From Halichoerus grypus (taxonomy: Eukaryota; Chordata; Mammalia; Carnivora; Phocidae), in NCBI RefSeq assembly GCF_964656455.1, contig NC_135717.1, positions 11,685,033-11,749,032 on the forward strand: a stretch of DNA of 64,000 nt, given 5' to 3'. Under the pieces are notes generated by a model. The model did not search any database and was not told the origin of the DNA. It saw only the letters and a program-made list of their open reading frames with translations. Positions 1 to 11,422 of this stretch are shown one piece after another (within the stretch, counting starts at the first letter, position 1; the number at the start of each line of letters is the position of its first letter). The translations under genes and the position numbers were made by a program.

Positions 1-90
1 ATTCAAAACAGGCTCCTTACAAAACCTGCCCCTTGTTTGATCCTAGGCAACAGGCTCTATATAAAGAACTCGACTTACGCCATCCCAACA
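1..90. other. Unassigned flank at window edge
   Basis: No repeat or gene is recognised. A TATA-like stretch, CTCTATATAAAG, lies near position 55-66, but no transcript evidence supports a promoter, and such strings are common in AT-balanced mammalian DNA. Confidence 0.3.
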
Positions 91-215
91 GATTTTACAA
101 GAATCTCTGCAAGATGGTTATCATCGTCCCATTTTACAGACGAGTAAACTGAGACCCAGAGAGCTTGAGCTAAAAGTGCCGTGTTGGAATCTGAATGCCT
201 CCAAGCACAGTGCCT
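91..215 (-). repeat. MIR SINE fragment
   Basis: The stretch CCCATTTTACAGACGAGTAAACTGAG at about 129-154 is the antisense form of the conserved MIR core (consensus CCCATTTTACAGATGAGGAAACTGAG). It is followed by a diverged CCAGAGAGCTTGAG tail. The copy is old and its ends are approximate. Confidence 0.7.
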
Positions 216-2351
216 TGTGTGTTAGTGAATTCTTATTAAGGGAATGCATCACTTTGAATTCATGCTTGGTCCCTGAAGCCTCGCAGCCCCCGGAAGCCCT
301 GCCCACTGTGCCGTGCTGCCTTGTGCCAGGACTGAGGGCAGGCTCAAAACAGGAGATAGAGCAAGAGTTTGGGAAGCCAGAAGACGTTAGGAACGTAGAT
401 GCCAAGCAGACCGAAGCCAGGGTCAGATCTTCAGTCACCAATGGTGCCGGTGTGGCCCAAGCAAACACTGTCCTTGGCACCGACAAGGACAGATGCAGGC
501 TCAGGAAGGATCACTCTTGTCAGGTGACAGTTGAATCCCAACTGTCTCTGCGTCCTCCTACCACTTCTGAATTCAGAGAGAGCACAGAAAAGGGTCCATT
601 CTAATACCTTAAAATGGTAACGATCAATCGGAAGCCAACCCAAAGCCAATCCTTTCAGATAGTTTGCACACATTGTGTTATGTGGCTGTATTAATGGGGA
701 TCCTTTCTGTGACAGCTCACAGATCACCAAATAAATCCCATGGTGACCCAATTTTGCAAGCAGTCCTGGTCCAAGGATTTAGGTTGTCCTGGTCTGAACC
801 ACGTGCCCACTGCTTGGACTAATGACTGTCGCATAGGGATAAAATATGATTGACCCAGCGTGGGTTACATACTCACCCCCCCAACCCGAAGCAACAGTGT
901 GTGTGATTAGCACCCCCATCCCACTAAAACCACAGATGTTCTCTCCAAAGAAGAGGGGTGCTGTCCGGGTTGACCAAACAGAAACACTCACTGCCAGGAG
1001 GAATGATGAAGAGGGCCCTTTTCAATCCTGGGCTCATTTACGAGGCTCCGGTTAGCAGAGAAACATAAATTCGTAAAGGCCTGAAAGGGTCTGAAAATGT
1101 CCCTAGGCTCCTCCTATTCCTTTACTGAAGAATTTTCGATAGGATCTCCGTGGACTATGAAAAAGAAATTAATCTGCTTTGCTGGGAGTCGAGCCACCTT
1201 CTAGGATTTGAATCAACCTTCTCAAGTCCAGGCTTGAACCATGCATTCCAAATAAATAGGTCAATATTCTGTTCCATACATACCCTTTGTACCTTCCCAT
1301 TTCTGAGCTTTTTCACCATGTGGTTGCCTCTCCCTAGAATAACATTCTTGGTTCTCCCTACATCTACCTGTCAGTGTCCTCCTTCCCTAACCAGGAAGGC
1401 GGGGCAGCAGATCACCTGACCCCCTTAGATGACAGCAGGTCATCTCTTGCAGAGAGCAACCCTAACTATAACCCCAGCCAGCCCCCTACCTTCCACTCCC
1501 CTGTTCTACCCGCCATTGATATTCCAAGTGCCCGATGGCTTAGCCCCATGGACATCAGAGGATCTGCCCTTCAAAGCCAGTCCTCACCGCACTAGCCAAT
1601 AACCTCCTCTCTCTGCCATCTATGCCACATGCTGGTTTGTTGATCAAAACCGAGATGATGCACGTTAAGCATCCACGCCGGACCTCTGCCATTTTCAGCA
1701 ATCATAAATAATAATCACCATACTGTCATTGTAACAGAGCTCATTTCCCCTGCTAAGCGAGACAAATATTTGTTAAGTGAACAAATGAACGGAGATGTGA
1801 AATGAACAGAGATGGACACAGTAACGGAAATGGTGAATATGTCGTTCTCATATTGGAAATCTTAGCATGGATGCGTGTGCCTTTTTTTTTCATTTTTAAA
1901 TTTAGACCTATTTTTTTTTTTTTTTTTAATGAAAATCCTCCAACACTTGAAAGGACTCCTGCTAGAGGCCTTACCAACTCAATGTGCCTGTGTCACTCCA
2001 TTTATCAACTGCATCCTGTTTGTTCCATGAAAAGCAGCATCCTATCTTTTTCGGTCCATTTTTTCACAAAGTTATGCAGTGCTTCAGGCTTCGTGAGAGC
2101 TCCTGAGGCAGGAGAGAGGAAGAAAGCCACAGGGAAGAGCTGGTGTTGCTGGTGACCAGAGGTGCGGACCAGCTCGGTGACTTGCTCATAGAGGTGACAG
2201 ACAAACCCCGGCCACGGCACTCCCCGGAGCCTCAGGTTCAGTGAAAAGTATTCAAATTCACAAATGTCACAGTCCTCAAATGCCAAGGATCTAGTCTCCC
2301 TGTAATGGGTCTGACACAATGCCATGGATCTAGTGAATGTCTAAAATGTAC
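216..2351. other. Unique-looking sequence, no gene seen
   Basis: I see no recognisable exon or transposon. Poly-T tracts occur at 1882-1890 and 1911-1927. Open frames are present, for example a 106-residue frame on the minus strand at 2005-2325, but they match no family I know and have no supporting splice or start context. Very old repeats may be present below what I can recognise by eye. Confidence 0.5.
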
Positions 2352-2370
2352 TAAGTTAAGCAATCATTCT

Positions 2371-2568
2371 TTTTTTTTTTTTTTTTAAGATTTTATTTAT
2401 TTGCGAGAGAGAGAATGAGAGACAGAGAGCATGAGAGGGAGGAGGGTCAGAGGGAGAAGCAGACTCCCTGCTGAGCAGGGAGCCTGACGTGGGACTCGAT
2501 CCCGGGACTCCAGGGTCATGACCTGAGCCGAAGGCAGTCGCTTAACCAACTGAGCCACCCAGGCGCCC
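2371..2568 (-). mobile_element. SINEC (tRNA-Lys-derived carnivore SINE)
   Basis: This is a full-length copy in antisense: a poly-T start, TAAGATTTTATTTATTTG, a GA-rich body, and a tRNA-like head ending GAGCCACCCAGGCGCCC. It is flanked by a perfect 19-bp TSD, TAAGTTAAGCAATCATTCT, at 2352-2370 and 2569-2587. The perfect TSD implies a fairly young insertion. Confidence 0.97.
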
Positions 2569-2633
2569 TAAGTTAAGCAATCATTCTATTCACACATTTC
2601 TATGGAAGGGCCCAGTCACTGTTTCTTTCTTTC

Positions 2634-2839
2634 TTTTTTTTTTTTTAAGATTTATTTATTTATTGGAGAAAGAGAGAGCACGCACGTGCACACACATGAG
2701 TGGAGGGGGAAGGGGCAGAGGGGGAGGGAGAAGCGGACTCCCTGCTGAGAAGGGAGCCCATCACCAGGGCTCCATCCCAGGACCCCAGGATCATGACCTG
2801 AAGGCAGATGATTAACCCTCTGAGCCACCCAGGTGCCCC
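2634..2839 (-). mobile_element. SINEC, second antisense copy
   Basis: Same family and orientation as the copy 66 bp upstream, ending GAGCCACCCAGGTGCCCC. It has more substitutions, the tRNA-like part lacks several bases, and no clean TSD is visible, so it is probably older than its neighbour. Confidence 0.95.
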
Positions 2840-2861
2840 CACAGTTTATATCTTGAAAGCA

Positions 2862-3060
2862 ATATATGTGTGCGTGTCATTTTAAATGTTAAATATATAT
2901 TTACATGTAAATCATATAATTTATTATTTATATTTATAATTATATATAACGTATAATTATTATATTTATATATTTGTCTATATTTATATCATACTATATA
3001 ATTTATTGTATAAAAACATATTCATATTTAATCATACATATATATGATTTTAAATGCTTC
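2862..3060. repeat. AT-rich low-complexity block
   Basis: About 200 bp made almost entirely of TA, TTTA and ATAT words (for example at 2890-3000), with many short self-complementary segments. It directly follows a SINEC. It could form cruciform or unwound DNA, but it is most simply a decayed AT microsatellite. Confidence 0.8.
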
Positions 3061-4029
3061 CTACCATGTTGGGATTTTATCTTAAAACCTCCCATTGTAG
3101 TCGGGTTAAAGATGTGATCATCTTTTGCTCGCATTCATAACTTCACCCAGGAGCAGATAAAATGTAATGAGGCATTGTGGAGGACATACTGAAGAGTTTT
3201 AGCTACCACAAGAAAGCATGAAACATTTATTCAAGCGTCTGTATTTTCATTTCTGAGTAGATGAGAATTAATTTTCGGTCTCCTTAGATCCTGAGCACCG
3301 GCCTTTAGTTAAGAGTTCGGGAACAGGCGAGCTTTGATGTGATGTGCTGCATTAAGCACAGACGACCAGCCAGGGAATTTGCTAAGCTGGGATGGATTAA
3401 CGCAAGCTGCCGTACTAACTTTTTACAAACTCCTTTCCTGATAATAATGGGGGAAGTAGACACAGACTGGAAATTTCTGGCAGTCAAATAAGCTTTAACA
3501 TATGACTCACTTTTTTTTTTTTTTTTTCTAAACACAGAAAGAGGAGGAGGGGAAAGCAACCTAAAATCATTTAAAAACTCTGTAAATAGGAAAGGCATAG
3601 AGAGTAGCTGGCTATAGACAGTAGTCTACCTCTGTGGACAAGATCCAGGATCTTTCCCCCACTCAAGTATCATCGTGCTCACAAATGGCCGCCGTGCTGG
3701 GTCTCATCAGTGGCCATCCCACTGTCCCCATCAACAAACACTCTGAGTGAGTCAGGGTGACAAGATCCCTTGTTATAAGGAAGAGGAATGATAATGAGGT
3801 GCGGATGAGCCAGGGTGCCCACTATGATTCCTAGTGTCCTGGGGGAAAAACAAGCTGCCCTACAACCATTTCCTTCCTGACATTTAAGTCGTTCTTAGAA
3901 GCTTAAAAACATAAACACAGCACCTCGTAAACAAAGGCTGGGGGTGGGGGGTGAGAGGGGGAGGTGTACTATTCGTTGCTGAAGTTTTAGTGGTTAATAC
4001 TGGAATGGGAGACAAGACACATGGGTTCA
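3061..4029. other. Unassigned sequence with poly-T and G-rich tract
   Basis: No exon or repeat family is recognised. A poly-T tract lies at about 3511-3527. A G-rich tract lies at 3938-3966 (GGGGGTGGGGGGTGAGAGGGGG), which fits a G-quadruplex pattern on the plus strand. Confidence 0.5.
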
Positions 4030-4212
4030 GGGTCAGGCTCCAGCCCTGAGGTGGCATCTGTACACATTTCTTCATCTCTCTGTGCCTCAGTTTCCCTTTC
4101 TGGGCAGTGGGGATAATGACTATATCATGGATTATGTAAAGATCTACATTCAAAAGTATGAGAAAACATATCTCAGTGGCTGACACAAAGAGAGTCAATA
4201 AATCCCAGGTCA
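4030..4212 (+). repeat. MIR SINE fragment
   Basis: Sense MIR: TCTCTGTGCCTCAGTTTCCC at 4077-4096, then GGGGATAATGACTATATCATGG, ending in a diverged GTCAATAAATC tail (consensus GCTCAATAAATG). Order and spacing match MIR. Confidence 0.8.
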
Positions 4213-4705
4213 TAATCCATACTGACGTCATTTGTCAATTATCTGACATGCAAACCAACTCTAGCTGATAACGCACTAACTATATGGAACCAAACGATCT
4301 AGCTGGAGAGTGAAAAACTGGGGGAAATGGGTGGTTTAGCATCTTCTAGATGAAAACATCAGCTAACTTCAGGACATCAAGGCAGCCTAAGTCCCACTGG
4401 CTTCCCCCATGGGAAGACACCAGACACTGGGTGTTAGACCAAAGCATTATCCACACGGAGTTCACTCTCACCAGTACCCTGAGGCAGAGGGGTCTACTCC
4501 TCTGATGGAAATTCAGATGAGTTTTGTGCTTCTCAGCACACAGATCCACAAACGGTGGACTTGGAAACTTCATAAAATACGTTACTTAAGCTCTTCTTTA
4601 TTTTGCTATTTTCTTGCACTTCAAACAAGTCCCATAGAAAAGCCTCATTCCCTTTTTCCCCAGGTTTCTAGCTGGTGGGTGTGCTTTCAGCTTCTCTTTT
4701 GATTA

Positions 4706-4708
<3 letters not shown>
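4213..4708. other. Unassigned sequence, no gene seen
   Basis: No repeat or exon is recognised between the MIR and the CA microsatellite. Confidence 0.4.

Positions 4709-4739
<31 letters not shown>
4709..4739. repeat. (CA)n microsatellite
   Basis: A pure CA dinucleotide run of roughly 15 units, immediately upstream of the L1 fragment. Confidence 0.95.
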
Positions 4740-4740
<1 letters not shown>

Positions 4741-4774
4741 ACCCTACAAAAATATACACAATCTAAAAAAATGT

Positions 4775-5638
4775 ATTAGCATATATGATGCTCGACATCA
4801 CTGATCATCAGGGAAATGCAAATTGAAACCACAATGAGATTAGCTCACACCTATGAGAATGGCTGTCATCAAGAAGACAAGTGTTGGCGAGGATGTGGAG
4901 AAAGGGAGCCCCTGGGCACTGTCGGTGGGATCCTAAACTGGTTCGGCCACTACGGAGAACAATCTCTCCAGAAGATTAAAAATAGAACTATCATATGATT
5001 GAGCAATCCCACTTCTGGGTACACAGCCAAAGGAAATTGAAAACAGGGGATAGCAAACTGCCATTTCACACCATTATTCACAATAGCCACGACATGGAAA
5101 CAATCCAAATGTCCATCAGTGGGTGAATGGATAAAAATGGAATATTATTCGGCCATGGGAAAAAAAAAAAACAGGAAATCCTGCAACTGACAACATAGAT
5201 GGACCTCGAAGACATTACGCTAAGTGAGATAAGACAGAGAAAGACAAATACTCTATGAAATCCCTTAAATGTGAAATTAAAAAAAAAAAAAACTTGAAAA
5301 AAAACCCCAGAATGGAATAATGAACACCAGAAACTGAGGGGCTGGGGAAGGGGAGAGATGTTGCTTAAGGGTACACTCTTGCAACTAGCAGATAAAATGA
5401 GACCTGGAGATCTAATACATAGTACAGGATTATAGGCAACAGAACTGTTTTCTAAACAGTAAACTTGCTAAGAGCCTAGATCTTTATTGTTCCCAACACA
5501 AGAAGACATGACAATTCTGTAACATGATGGAGGCGTTAGCTAATGTCATACTGCGATATGAACACATCAAATCAGTATGTTGCATACCTTAAACTTACAC
5601 CATGTTATATGGCAATTATAGCTCAAATTTTAAAAAGC
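4775..5638 (+). mobile_element. Old L1 (L1M-type) 3' end
   Basis: This is the classic end of L1 ORF2 in sense. It has CATCAGGGAAATGCAAATTG, GGATGTGGAGAAAGGGAGCC, CAATCCCACTTCTGGGTA, TTCACAATAGCCA and CAAATGTCCATCAGTGG, followed by the 3' UTR. Internal A-runs and frequent stops show it is dead. It is 5'-truncated, and the divergence fits an old mammalian L1M subfamily rather than a recent carnivore L1. Exact subfamily needs RepeatMasker. Confidence 0.92.
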
Positions 5639-6954
5639 ATATTAGGATATAAAAAATGTCTCTGACATTGCAGTAGGACACTGAATGCAAAAACAGGTGC
5701 AAATAGCCACGGGAAAGCGGAGAGTATTGGGGTTCACCCCTGACCCCCCACCCCACCATGTAGGGCTTCGCAGTGAGTGTGCCTGAAGCCCAGAGCCCAG
5801 GAAAGAGCACCCTGGCTGGTTCCACGCATCTGTGCCTTTATTCACACTCTCAGCCGGCTCCCCCGCTTGCCTTTTCCCTCACACTGTCATTCTCCTGGTC
5901 AATTTCCAGTGACTGCTGACACCCCATCCAGCACTGTCATCTTCTGTCTCCTCTTCTGGCACAGGGACCCCTTCACATTCCTCCTCCCCGCATGCACTGT
6001 GATTTCCTAAGCTGGTTCTGTGCTCATGCTTGATGCACTTTTATGAACATCCTCTTTGGTCATGGGACACCTCAGGAGATCGATTGCTAAAGCAGGGATC
6101 TTGAAAGCAATCTCAATACAGAGTTACGTTTTAATGACGTAGGAAGTAGAAGAGGTCCCCTCAGCTCACAACCAAATGCCATCTTATGGTTTCCTAAGTG
6201 ATTGAAAAGCCAGGAATCGTCCTTTTTGGGGTGTAGGACCCCATTAACACACATTCCACCAGGGCCCAGGAACATGCAACTCTTTGCCTGGATTCCATCT
6301 ATTTTCTGTTTCTGCACGTCCCAACCTACTTTCCAACCAGCTTGGCCCTTGCCCTCCCTTGGCCCACCCTCATCAGCACCACCCCCCAACTCCCAGCCCC
6401 TGTACCCTCTGAGGCCCTCATTTTACTGTCAAGAGACCTGTTGTATTAATCACTTTTTCCTGGATTGTTCTACTTCTTTGCCCTCACTGGAACCTACAGG
6501 AGCCACTGCTGCCCCAGTCTTCTTGAGTGGAGTATGGTTCCCTTGCCCCACGTTCCCAACTGGAGTGTGGGAGAGAGAGACAATCTGTCAACGCACCACC
6601 ACCACATCCAGACAATTGTTCCAGAACAACGAACCTCTACACTTTGCGGCTCTTGCCATCTGTTTTCACCAACCTCGAGATAATTCTTCATGTTCCCAGC
6701 ATCCATGAGCTTGCAACATCATCATGCACGTTTTTGGAAGGCAGGCTCACGATCCTCCTCTTCACCCCCACCTCCCATCACTGGATGATTTCAAAATCCT
6801 TAAGAACCTAATATCCTGGCTCTGATCACCTGGAATTTCTAGTTTAATACTTACTCTATTGTAAGGCTCTCCAATCCCATCATGTCTGTCTGTGTTCAGT
6901 CTGTGGCCAGGACTGCTAGCTTGCAGGATCCTCAGCCCCCTCCTCTTCTTGGAC
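5639..6954. other. Unassigned sequence, no gene seen
   Basis: Pyrimidine-rich in parts (5830-6000, 6300-6420). Overlapping open frames of up to 168 codons (6202-6708, plus strand) are Pro/Ser/Cys-rich with no recognised domain. I take them as chance frames in C-rich DNA. Confidence 0.45.
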
Positions 6955-7290
6955 ACACAGCTACACCACATTTCCCAGGCTCCCTTAAAGCTAAATATGG
7001 TTGTATGATGAGCTGTAGAGCTAAATGGAAGTGATGTGTGTCATGCTGAGGCCTGGAAACTTCCACCCAGGTTCCTCCATACCCTTGGGCTACGTGGAAT
7101 TAAAATGATCCCTAGATCTACCTTGGAGGCTATGTGTTGAAGACGGCAGAGTCTCTGTGAGTAGGACTTTTCAAATGCCACCGTGGTTCATCTGCCCAGT
7201 ACCATCACATGAGCAAGAAGGAATCTATTGTGTTTGAACCATGGTATGTTTTGAAGTCAGGTCGAGTCATCTATATAACTAACATATTCT
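6955..7290 (+). repeat. Old interspersed repeat, family not assigned
   Basis: Contains phrases familiar from a eutherian repeat, such as CCCAGGCTCCCTTAAAGCTA, AGTGATGTGTGTC and GCTATGTGTTGAAGACGGCA. It appears related in style to the copies at 13.1-13.6 kb and 23.4-23.7 kb. I cannot name the family reliably by eye. Confidence 0.45.
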
Positions 7291-7329
7291 CAGTGGTCAA
7301 GCACTGTTGATTCTCCTTAAGCGGCATCT

Positions 7330-8190
7330 TTTGGATCAACCCCTCCCTCCCAGACCCACTATTGCCCCCACAAGCTTCAGCCTTCATCTTCTCTGTCACA
7401 TGGTCTATCACGATGGCCTCTGAGTGGTCTCTCTGCCTTCAATGTCTTGCCTCTGACACCTCTCCCTTCATTAAGAATCAAGTTCTTAGGGGCGCCTGGG
7501 TGGCTCAGTCGTTAGGCGTCTGCCTTCGGCTCAGGTCATGATCCCAGGGTCCTGGGATCGAGCCCCGCATCGGGCTCCCTGCTCCGCGGGAGGCCTGCTT
7601 CTCCCTCTCCCACTCCCCCTGCTTGTGTTCCCTCTCTCTCTGTGTCTCTCTCTGTCAAATAAATAAATAAAATCTTTAAAAAAAAAAAAAGAATCAAGTT
7701 CTTAAAGAACAGATACTTCGCCTCACACCTGTAGAAGGCCTCGACACTCACAGAATAAATCTCATACTGTTTGACATGGCACTCAAGGTTGAATATGGGC
7801 TTGCCCTAAGCCACTTTCCAAAATCCATTTATCTTGGGACCAAAGCAAATGTGCCATCCCTCATGGTTAATTCGACTTATGGGATTCCTTCCCCCTACTC
7901 TAGATTTGCCATATAAAGAAATCCTTCTTGTCTTTCAATTTCCAAGTGTCTCTCAAATATGAAATATTACCAGATCTTTCATTTGGAATGAATCATTCCT
8001 TCCTCCACCATTTACATGATCCGTATTTCTTCATTATCTCCTCAAAGTAAACTGGGCATGTGTCTCTCCTACCAAAATAAGTATCCCCTGGATGAGTAGC
8101 ATCACTGTGTTCATCTTTCTTTTCTCTCAGCCCTCATGCTATGCCCAGTTCCTAGCACATGCTTTGCGGATAATTGTTGGGAAAGAAGAA
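7330..8190 (+). repeat. L2 LINE fragment, split by a SINEC
   Basis: L2-like 3' sequence in sense: CTCTCTGCCTTCAATGTCTTGCC, GACATGGCACTCAAGGTT (consensus GGCATTCAAGGCCCTCC) and later CAGCCCTCATGCTATGCCCAGTTCCTAGCACATGC. A SINEC at 7489-7688 interrupts it. Divergence is high and boundaries are approximate. Confidence 0.55.
7489..7688 (+). mobile_element. SINEC, full length, young
   Basis: Complete sense copy from GGGGCGCCTGGGTGGCTCAG to AAATAAATAAATAAAATCTTT(A)n. Perfect 16-bp TSD AAGAATCAAGTTCTTA at 7473-7488 and 7689-7704. It sits inside an old L2 fragment, so it inserted long after that element. Confidence 0.97.
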
Positions 8191-8364
8191 CGCTAAATCC
8201 TCAGAAGTGAAAGGAGGAGGAAGAAGAAGGAATATTTAGGTGTGCAATTTGAAGGGCACCCCTTCATAAACCTAGAGGTCTGGCCCTTCCCTAGCAGGCC
8301 ATGGAGACAAGCCAGACTGGGCATAAAGCACATTTGGGTGCAAGGACTCAGCAAGCAAATCACC

Positions 8365-8490
8365 TCTATTAGCCTCCAGTCTCCTCATCTAAGAGAATGA
8401 CATCAACAACACCAATTTCGTAGGGTTACAGAAAAGGATCTAGGAAGGACTTGGTCTGCAGTCCAGCATGCAGTGAACACTCAATAAATG
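8365..8490 (+). repeat. MIR SINE fragment
   Basis: Sense MIR: CCAGTCTCCTCATCTAAGAGAATG, then TTTCGTAGGGTTACAG, and the tail GAACACTCAATAAATG at about 8475-8490. The order matches the MIR consensus. Confidence 0.8.
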
Positions 8491-9535
8491 GACCCCATTG
8501 ATAGTAACTCTCAAGTTCGCTCTGGAAAGAGGCAGGAACTGAAATTTAAATGTGTCACCCCTATGATGCCCCTTGCCACGACTTCCCTGGTAGTTACTGC
8601 CAAGGAATCCTACCTTTGCTGGCATGTTCCTGTCCCCTGTAGATCCCCTCCATCCCTGACACTCATTCCCACGATTCCAGCAAAGCCCTACGTATAGATC
8701 AAGAGGACCTTCCTAATGGGTTTGATGGGATCCTTACCATGAGGTTATCAAAAACTGTTTTCTTAACAGAAACAGCATAAGTCAGTCAGTGACATCAGGA
8801 AGCTCTATTTACTAAGCAGCCAAATCCCAAACCACAATTGCCCTTGACCTCACCCCACGTGGCTGCAGGTGCTCTGGGATCCCAGGTCTTACCTGCCTCC
8901 GGTGTGGGCCTCACACTGGGCCTGCTGCAGGCAGCTTCAAGCTCTTGGGACATCCTCCAGAGACAAGCATGGGTCCTTGGCCTATTCTGAAATCTGCCTT
9001 TCTTCATCGCCTTATGTGTAGGGAAGTTTTTATGTGTACATTTGTTTTTCTTCCCTCTTACACCTGCCACCGTGGCCTCGTTCAGGGACACGGACTGAGG
9101 CCGGCCACTCATCTTTTTTAATTCATGTTGGCTAGATACAGCTTGGTTTCCCCCTCTCTCTGAGGCCTTTATCCCAGTCTTCAGAGGAGATGCATGCTCC
9201 CTCCCCCCCCACTCCCCCCCACCCCATGGCATTTCCTGCTGGGGGCAGCAGGGCTAGGGGAGGCCCCCTAGGTCATGACCTGCCTGGAGCGACCCCCTGC
9301 TAGCTGCTATTCTGTGCAATGCTGAGCATCAGCCTCCAAATACCTCCTTCTCTGCCTGCAACCAGCAACCATCCATTTTCTCCCTGGACAGACAATACCA
9401 ACAGAGAAACAATTAGCTTAAGAGCAAGAGGACACAGTTTATACCAGGCATTCTTTGTGTATTTCTTGTTCTTTCCACTTTAGACATTGTTACCCATGAT
9501 TTGTGCCTTGACACCCTCTGGATATAGGAAAGCTC

Positions 9536-9539
<4 letters not shown>
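8491..9539. other. Unassigned sequence, C-rich tract, no gene seen
   Basis: No repeat or exon is recognised. A C-rich tract (CCCTCCCCCCCCACTCCCCCCCACCCC) lies at about 9199-9226 and gives a G-quadruplex pattern on the minus strand. A 145-residue minus-strand frame (8795-9232) has no family match and spans the C-tract. Confidence 0.45.

Positions 9540-9579
<40 letters not shown>
9538..9579. repeat. (CA)n microsatellite
   Basis: A pure CA run of about 20 units. Likely length-polymorphic. Confidence 0.97.
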
Positions 9580-9580
<1 letters not shown>

Positions 9581-10085
9581 CAATGAAATAGACACATTGA
9601 TGGATGTCCTCTTATTTTTCTGTCACTCACTTACTAACATCTCTTATTCCAAACCATAATAGCAAGTAGTTTGTAGATTGCATCTTGCAGGGGAGAAAAT
9701 ATATTAGAAATGGTCTTGCTCTGCATAATCTTTTCTGTGGTACCATTTAGGAGGAAAGATATTTACCTATTTACCTGGTGGCGGAGGAAAAGGGCGTCAT
9801 CTTTGGATAGAATGTGGGGGCAGGGAGAGGAACGGATGGTGGCTCATCTGTTTGAAATGCAAATGTGGTCACTTTCCATGAAATAATTTGACCCTGCAAA
9901 TTTCACCCAGGTATAACATTTTGTATGGACCTCAAGGATCCTTGATGTTTTCTTTATTGACATTTTCCTGCTGTGAAGAATCCCAAATTCCTCCGGACTT
10001 TGGAGAATCATAGTGAAATGTCAGGGATCTTGCCTTCTGTCTTCCTTCTTTCGTTCACTGAATCATCATGCATCACTTTAGCGGA
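9580..10085. other. Unassigned sequence, no gene seen
   Basis: No repeat or exon is recognised between the CA repeat and the L2 fragment. Confidence 0.4.
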
Positions 10086-10380
10086 GCAGGTGCAGGGGAC
10101 CAGGTATACATATGCTAACTGAGGTCCAGTCTCTGCACTCGAATATCTACACATGGAGGGGAAGGTGGGTATGCAAACGGAGTTCATGATTGCTGCAGGG
10201 ATAGGATCATAGGGCAGGGGCATCAGAACACGAGGCCATAGGAACACAAGGTAAAAGCAGTAACTGAGCTGTGTCTGGAAGGCTGAGTAGGAGTTTCTGG
10301 GTAACGAGGTAGGTAAAGGGCAATCCAAGCAGAGGGAAGAGGATGTGCAGCGGGACATGTCCTAGCAGAGCTTGCCATGC
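10086..10380 (-). repeat. L2 LINE fragment (antisense)
   Basis: Antisense L2 phrases in the expected order: CTGTGTCTGGAAGGCTGAGTAGGAGTTTC, then GGGCAATCCAAGCAGAGGGAAGAGGATGTGCA (L2 antisense consensus GGCATTCCAGGCAGAGGGAACAGCATGTGCA). An old, diverged copy. Confidence 0.65.
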
Positions 10381-10447
10381 TGGAAGAAACACACATACCT
10401 CCAAGAATCCACGGGCATCAAAATAGCAGAGGGAAAGAAACAATACT

Positions 10448-10463
10448 TAAAAAAAAAAAAAAA
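10448..10463. repeat. Poly-A tract
   Basis: A run of A flanked by CAATACTT and GGACAGAG. No SINE or processed gene copy can be recognised immediately upstream. Confidence 0.8.
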
Positions 10464-10494
10464 GGACAGAGACTTCTATTCTGAAAACTACATT

Positions 10495-10605
10495 TGGCAA
10501 GCACTTAATGAGCACCTACTGTATGTCCTACACTATATGCAAGCATCTTACCACTGAGACAACCTCAGTAAGTGATCCAAAGCTGATTTTAAAGAATGTA
10601 TGGCA
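10495..10605 (-). repeat. MIR/L2-type fragment (antisense)
   Basis: GGCAAGCACTTAATGAGCACCTACTGTATGTCC matches the antisense tail common to MIR and L2 (consensus ATTGAGCACCTACTATGTGCC). It is too short to separate the two families with certainty. Confidence 0.55.
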
Positions 10606-10611
10606 ACCGCA

Positions 10612-10780
10612 GTTACTAGCTGTGACACTTTGCAATTCACCTCTCCATCTGTCTCTTCAGCCGATTTGGAGATAATAACGGCACCTCCCTCCGTGGATTA
10701 TTATTCTTAAGCACCCATAAAATTCCCTGGCATGGAGGGAAGCACAGTGTGCTCTCCGTATATATTAGTCTGTTAACTAA
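10612..10780 (+). repeat. MIR SINE fragment
   Basis: Sense MIR: ACTAGCTGTGACACTTTGCAATTCACC, GGAGATAATAACGGCACCTCC and CCTGGCATGGAGGGAAGCACAG. It lies head to head with the antisense fragment just upstream. Confidence 0.7.
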
Positions 10781-11224
10781 ATAAAATAGGTTTTATCGGA
10801 AAGCATATTAAAAAGTGGTCCCTGCCTCCAGGAGCTAAGGATAAGAGTTATAACCTGATTCCAAAGGAGAGGAGCTATTCACAAATCTTGGCAGTAAAAA
10901 CTGAGTTGCACCTCCAAATAAAAGAAACTTGCCCTGGCTCTGAAATCACAGCTGCTATTGAAAATTGCTAATTTCGGGGAACCTGGGAAAAGTCGGTCCC
11001 CTTCTAGACTAATCTTCATTCACAGCAAAAAAAAGTAACAATTCAGAGGCTTTGCTTGGGTAGGAAAGAAATGATGAGCAGTGGGAGTTACTTTGTATCT
11101 CTGGCCACAGACTATTTTCTGCAGGGATAAAAACCATCTTAAATGTCCTCGTTGTTGCCTTCCCCCTCTTCCTGTTCTCCCTCCCCATTCACCAGGTAGA
11201 GCAAACTTTACAGCTTTTTAGTTT
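10781..11224. other. Unassigned sequence, no gene seen
   Basis: No repeat or exon is recognised. Confidence 0.4.
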
Positions 11225-11238
11225 AAAATAAAACTTTT

Positions 11239-11408
11239 GGGGGCATCTGGGTGGCTCAGTCGGTTAAGGGTCCGACTCTTGATTTGGGCTCAGGCGGTGA
11301 TCGAGCTCGGAGTGAGGCTCTGCGCCGGGCAGGGAGTCAGCTTCAGATTCTCTCTCTCCCTCTCCCTCTGTGCCTCTCCCCACCAAAAAAATAAATAAAT
11401 AATAAAAT
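11239..11408 (+). mobile_element. SINEC, diverged variant
   Basis: Sense copy starting GGGGGCATCTGGGTGGCTCAG, with a short body and a tail of AAT units. TSD AAAATAAAACTTTT at 11225-11238 and 11409-11422. The ACTCTTGATTTGGGCTCAGG variant is an older subfamily than the CTGCCTTCGGCTCAGG type. Confidence 0.95.
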
Positions 11409-11422
11409 AAAATAAAACTTTT

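Noticed and set aside
2005..2325. 106-codon minus-strand frame with fairly protein-like composition
   Set aside because: No similarity that I recognise, no exon boundaries seen, and next to SINE insertions. A protein search would be decisive: any mammalian hit would reopen it.
6202..6708. 168-codon open frame on the plus strand
   Set aside because: C-rich DNA gives a Pro/Ser/Cys-rich frame with overlapping frames on both strands, and no family is recognised.
7489..7688. tRNA-like A-box and B-box words in SINEC heads (here and in the other copies)
   Set aside because: These are internal promoter remnants of a tRNA-derived SINE, not tRNA genes. Cloverleaf and anticodon context are not kept.
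10448..10463. Poly-A as the tail of a processed pseudogene
   Set aside because: No TSD and no recognisable gene sequence upstream.
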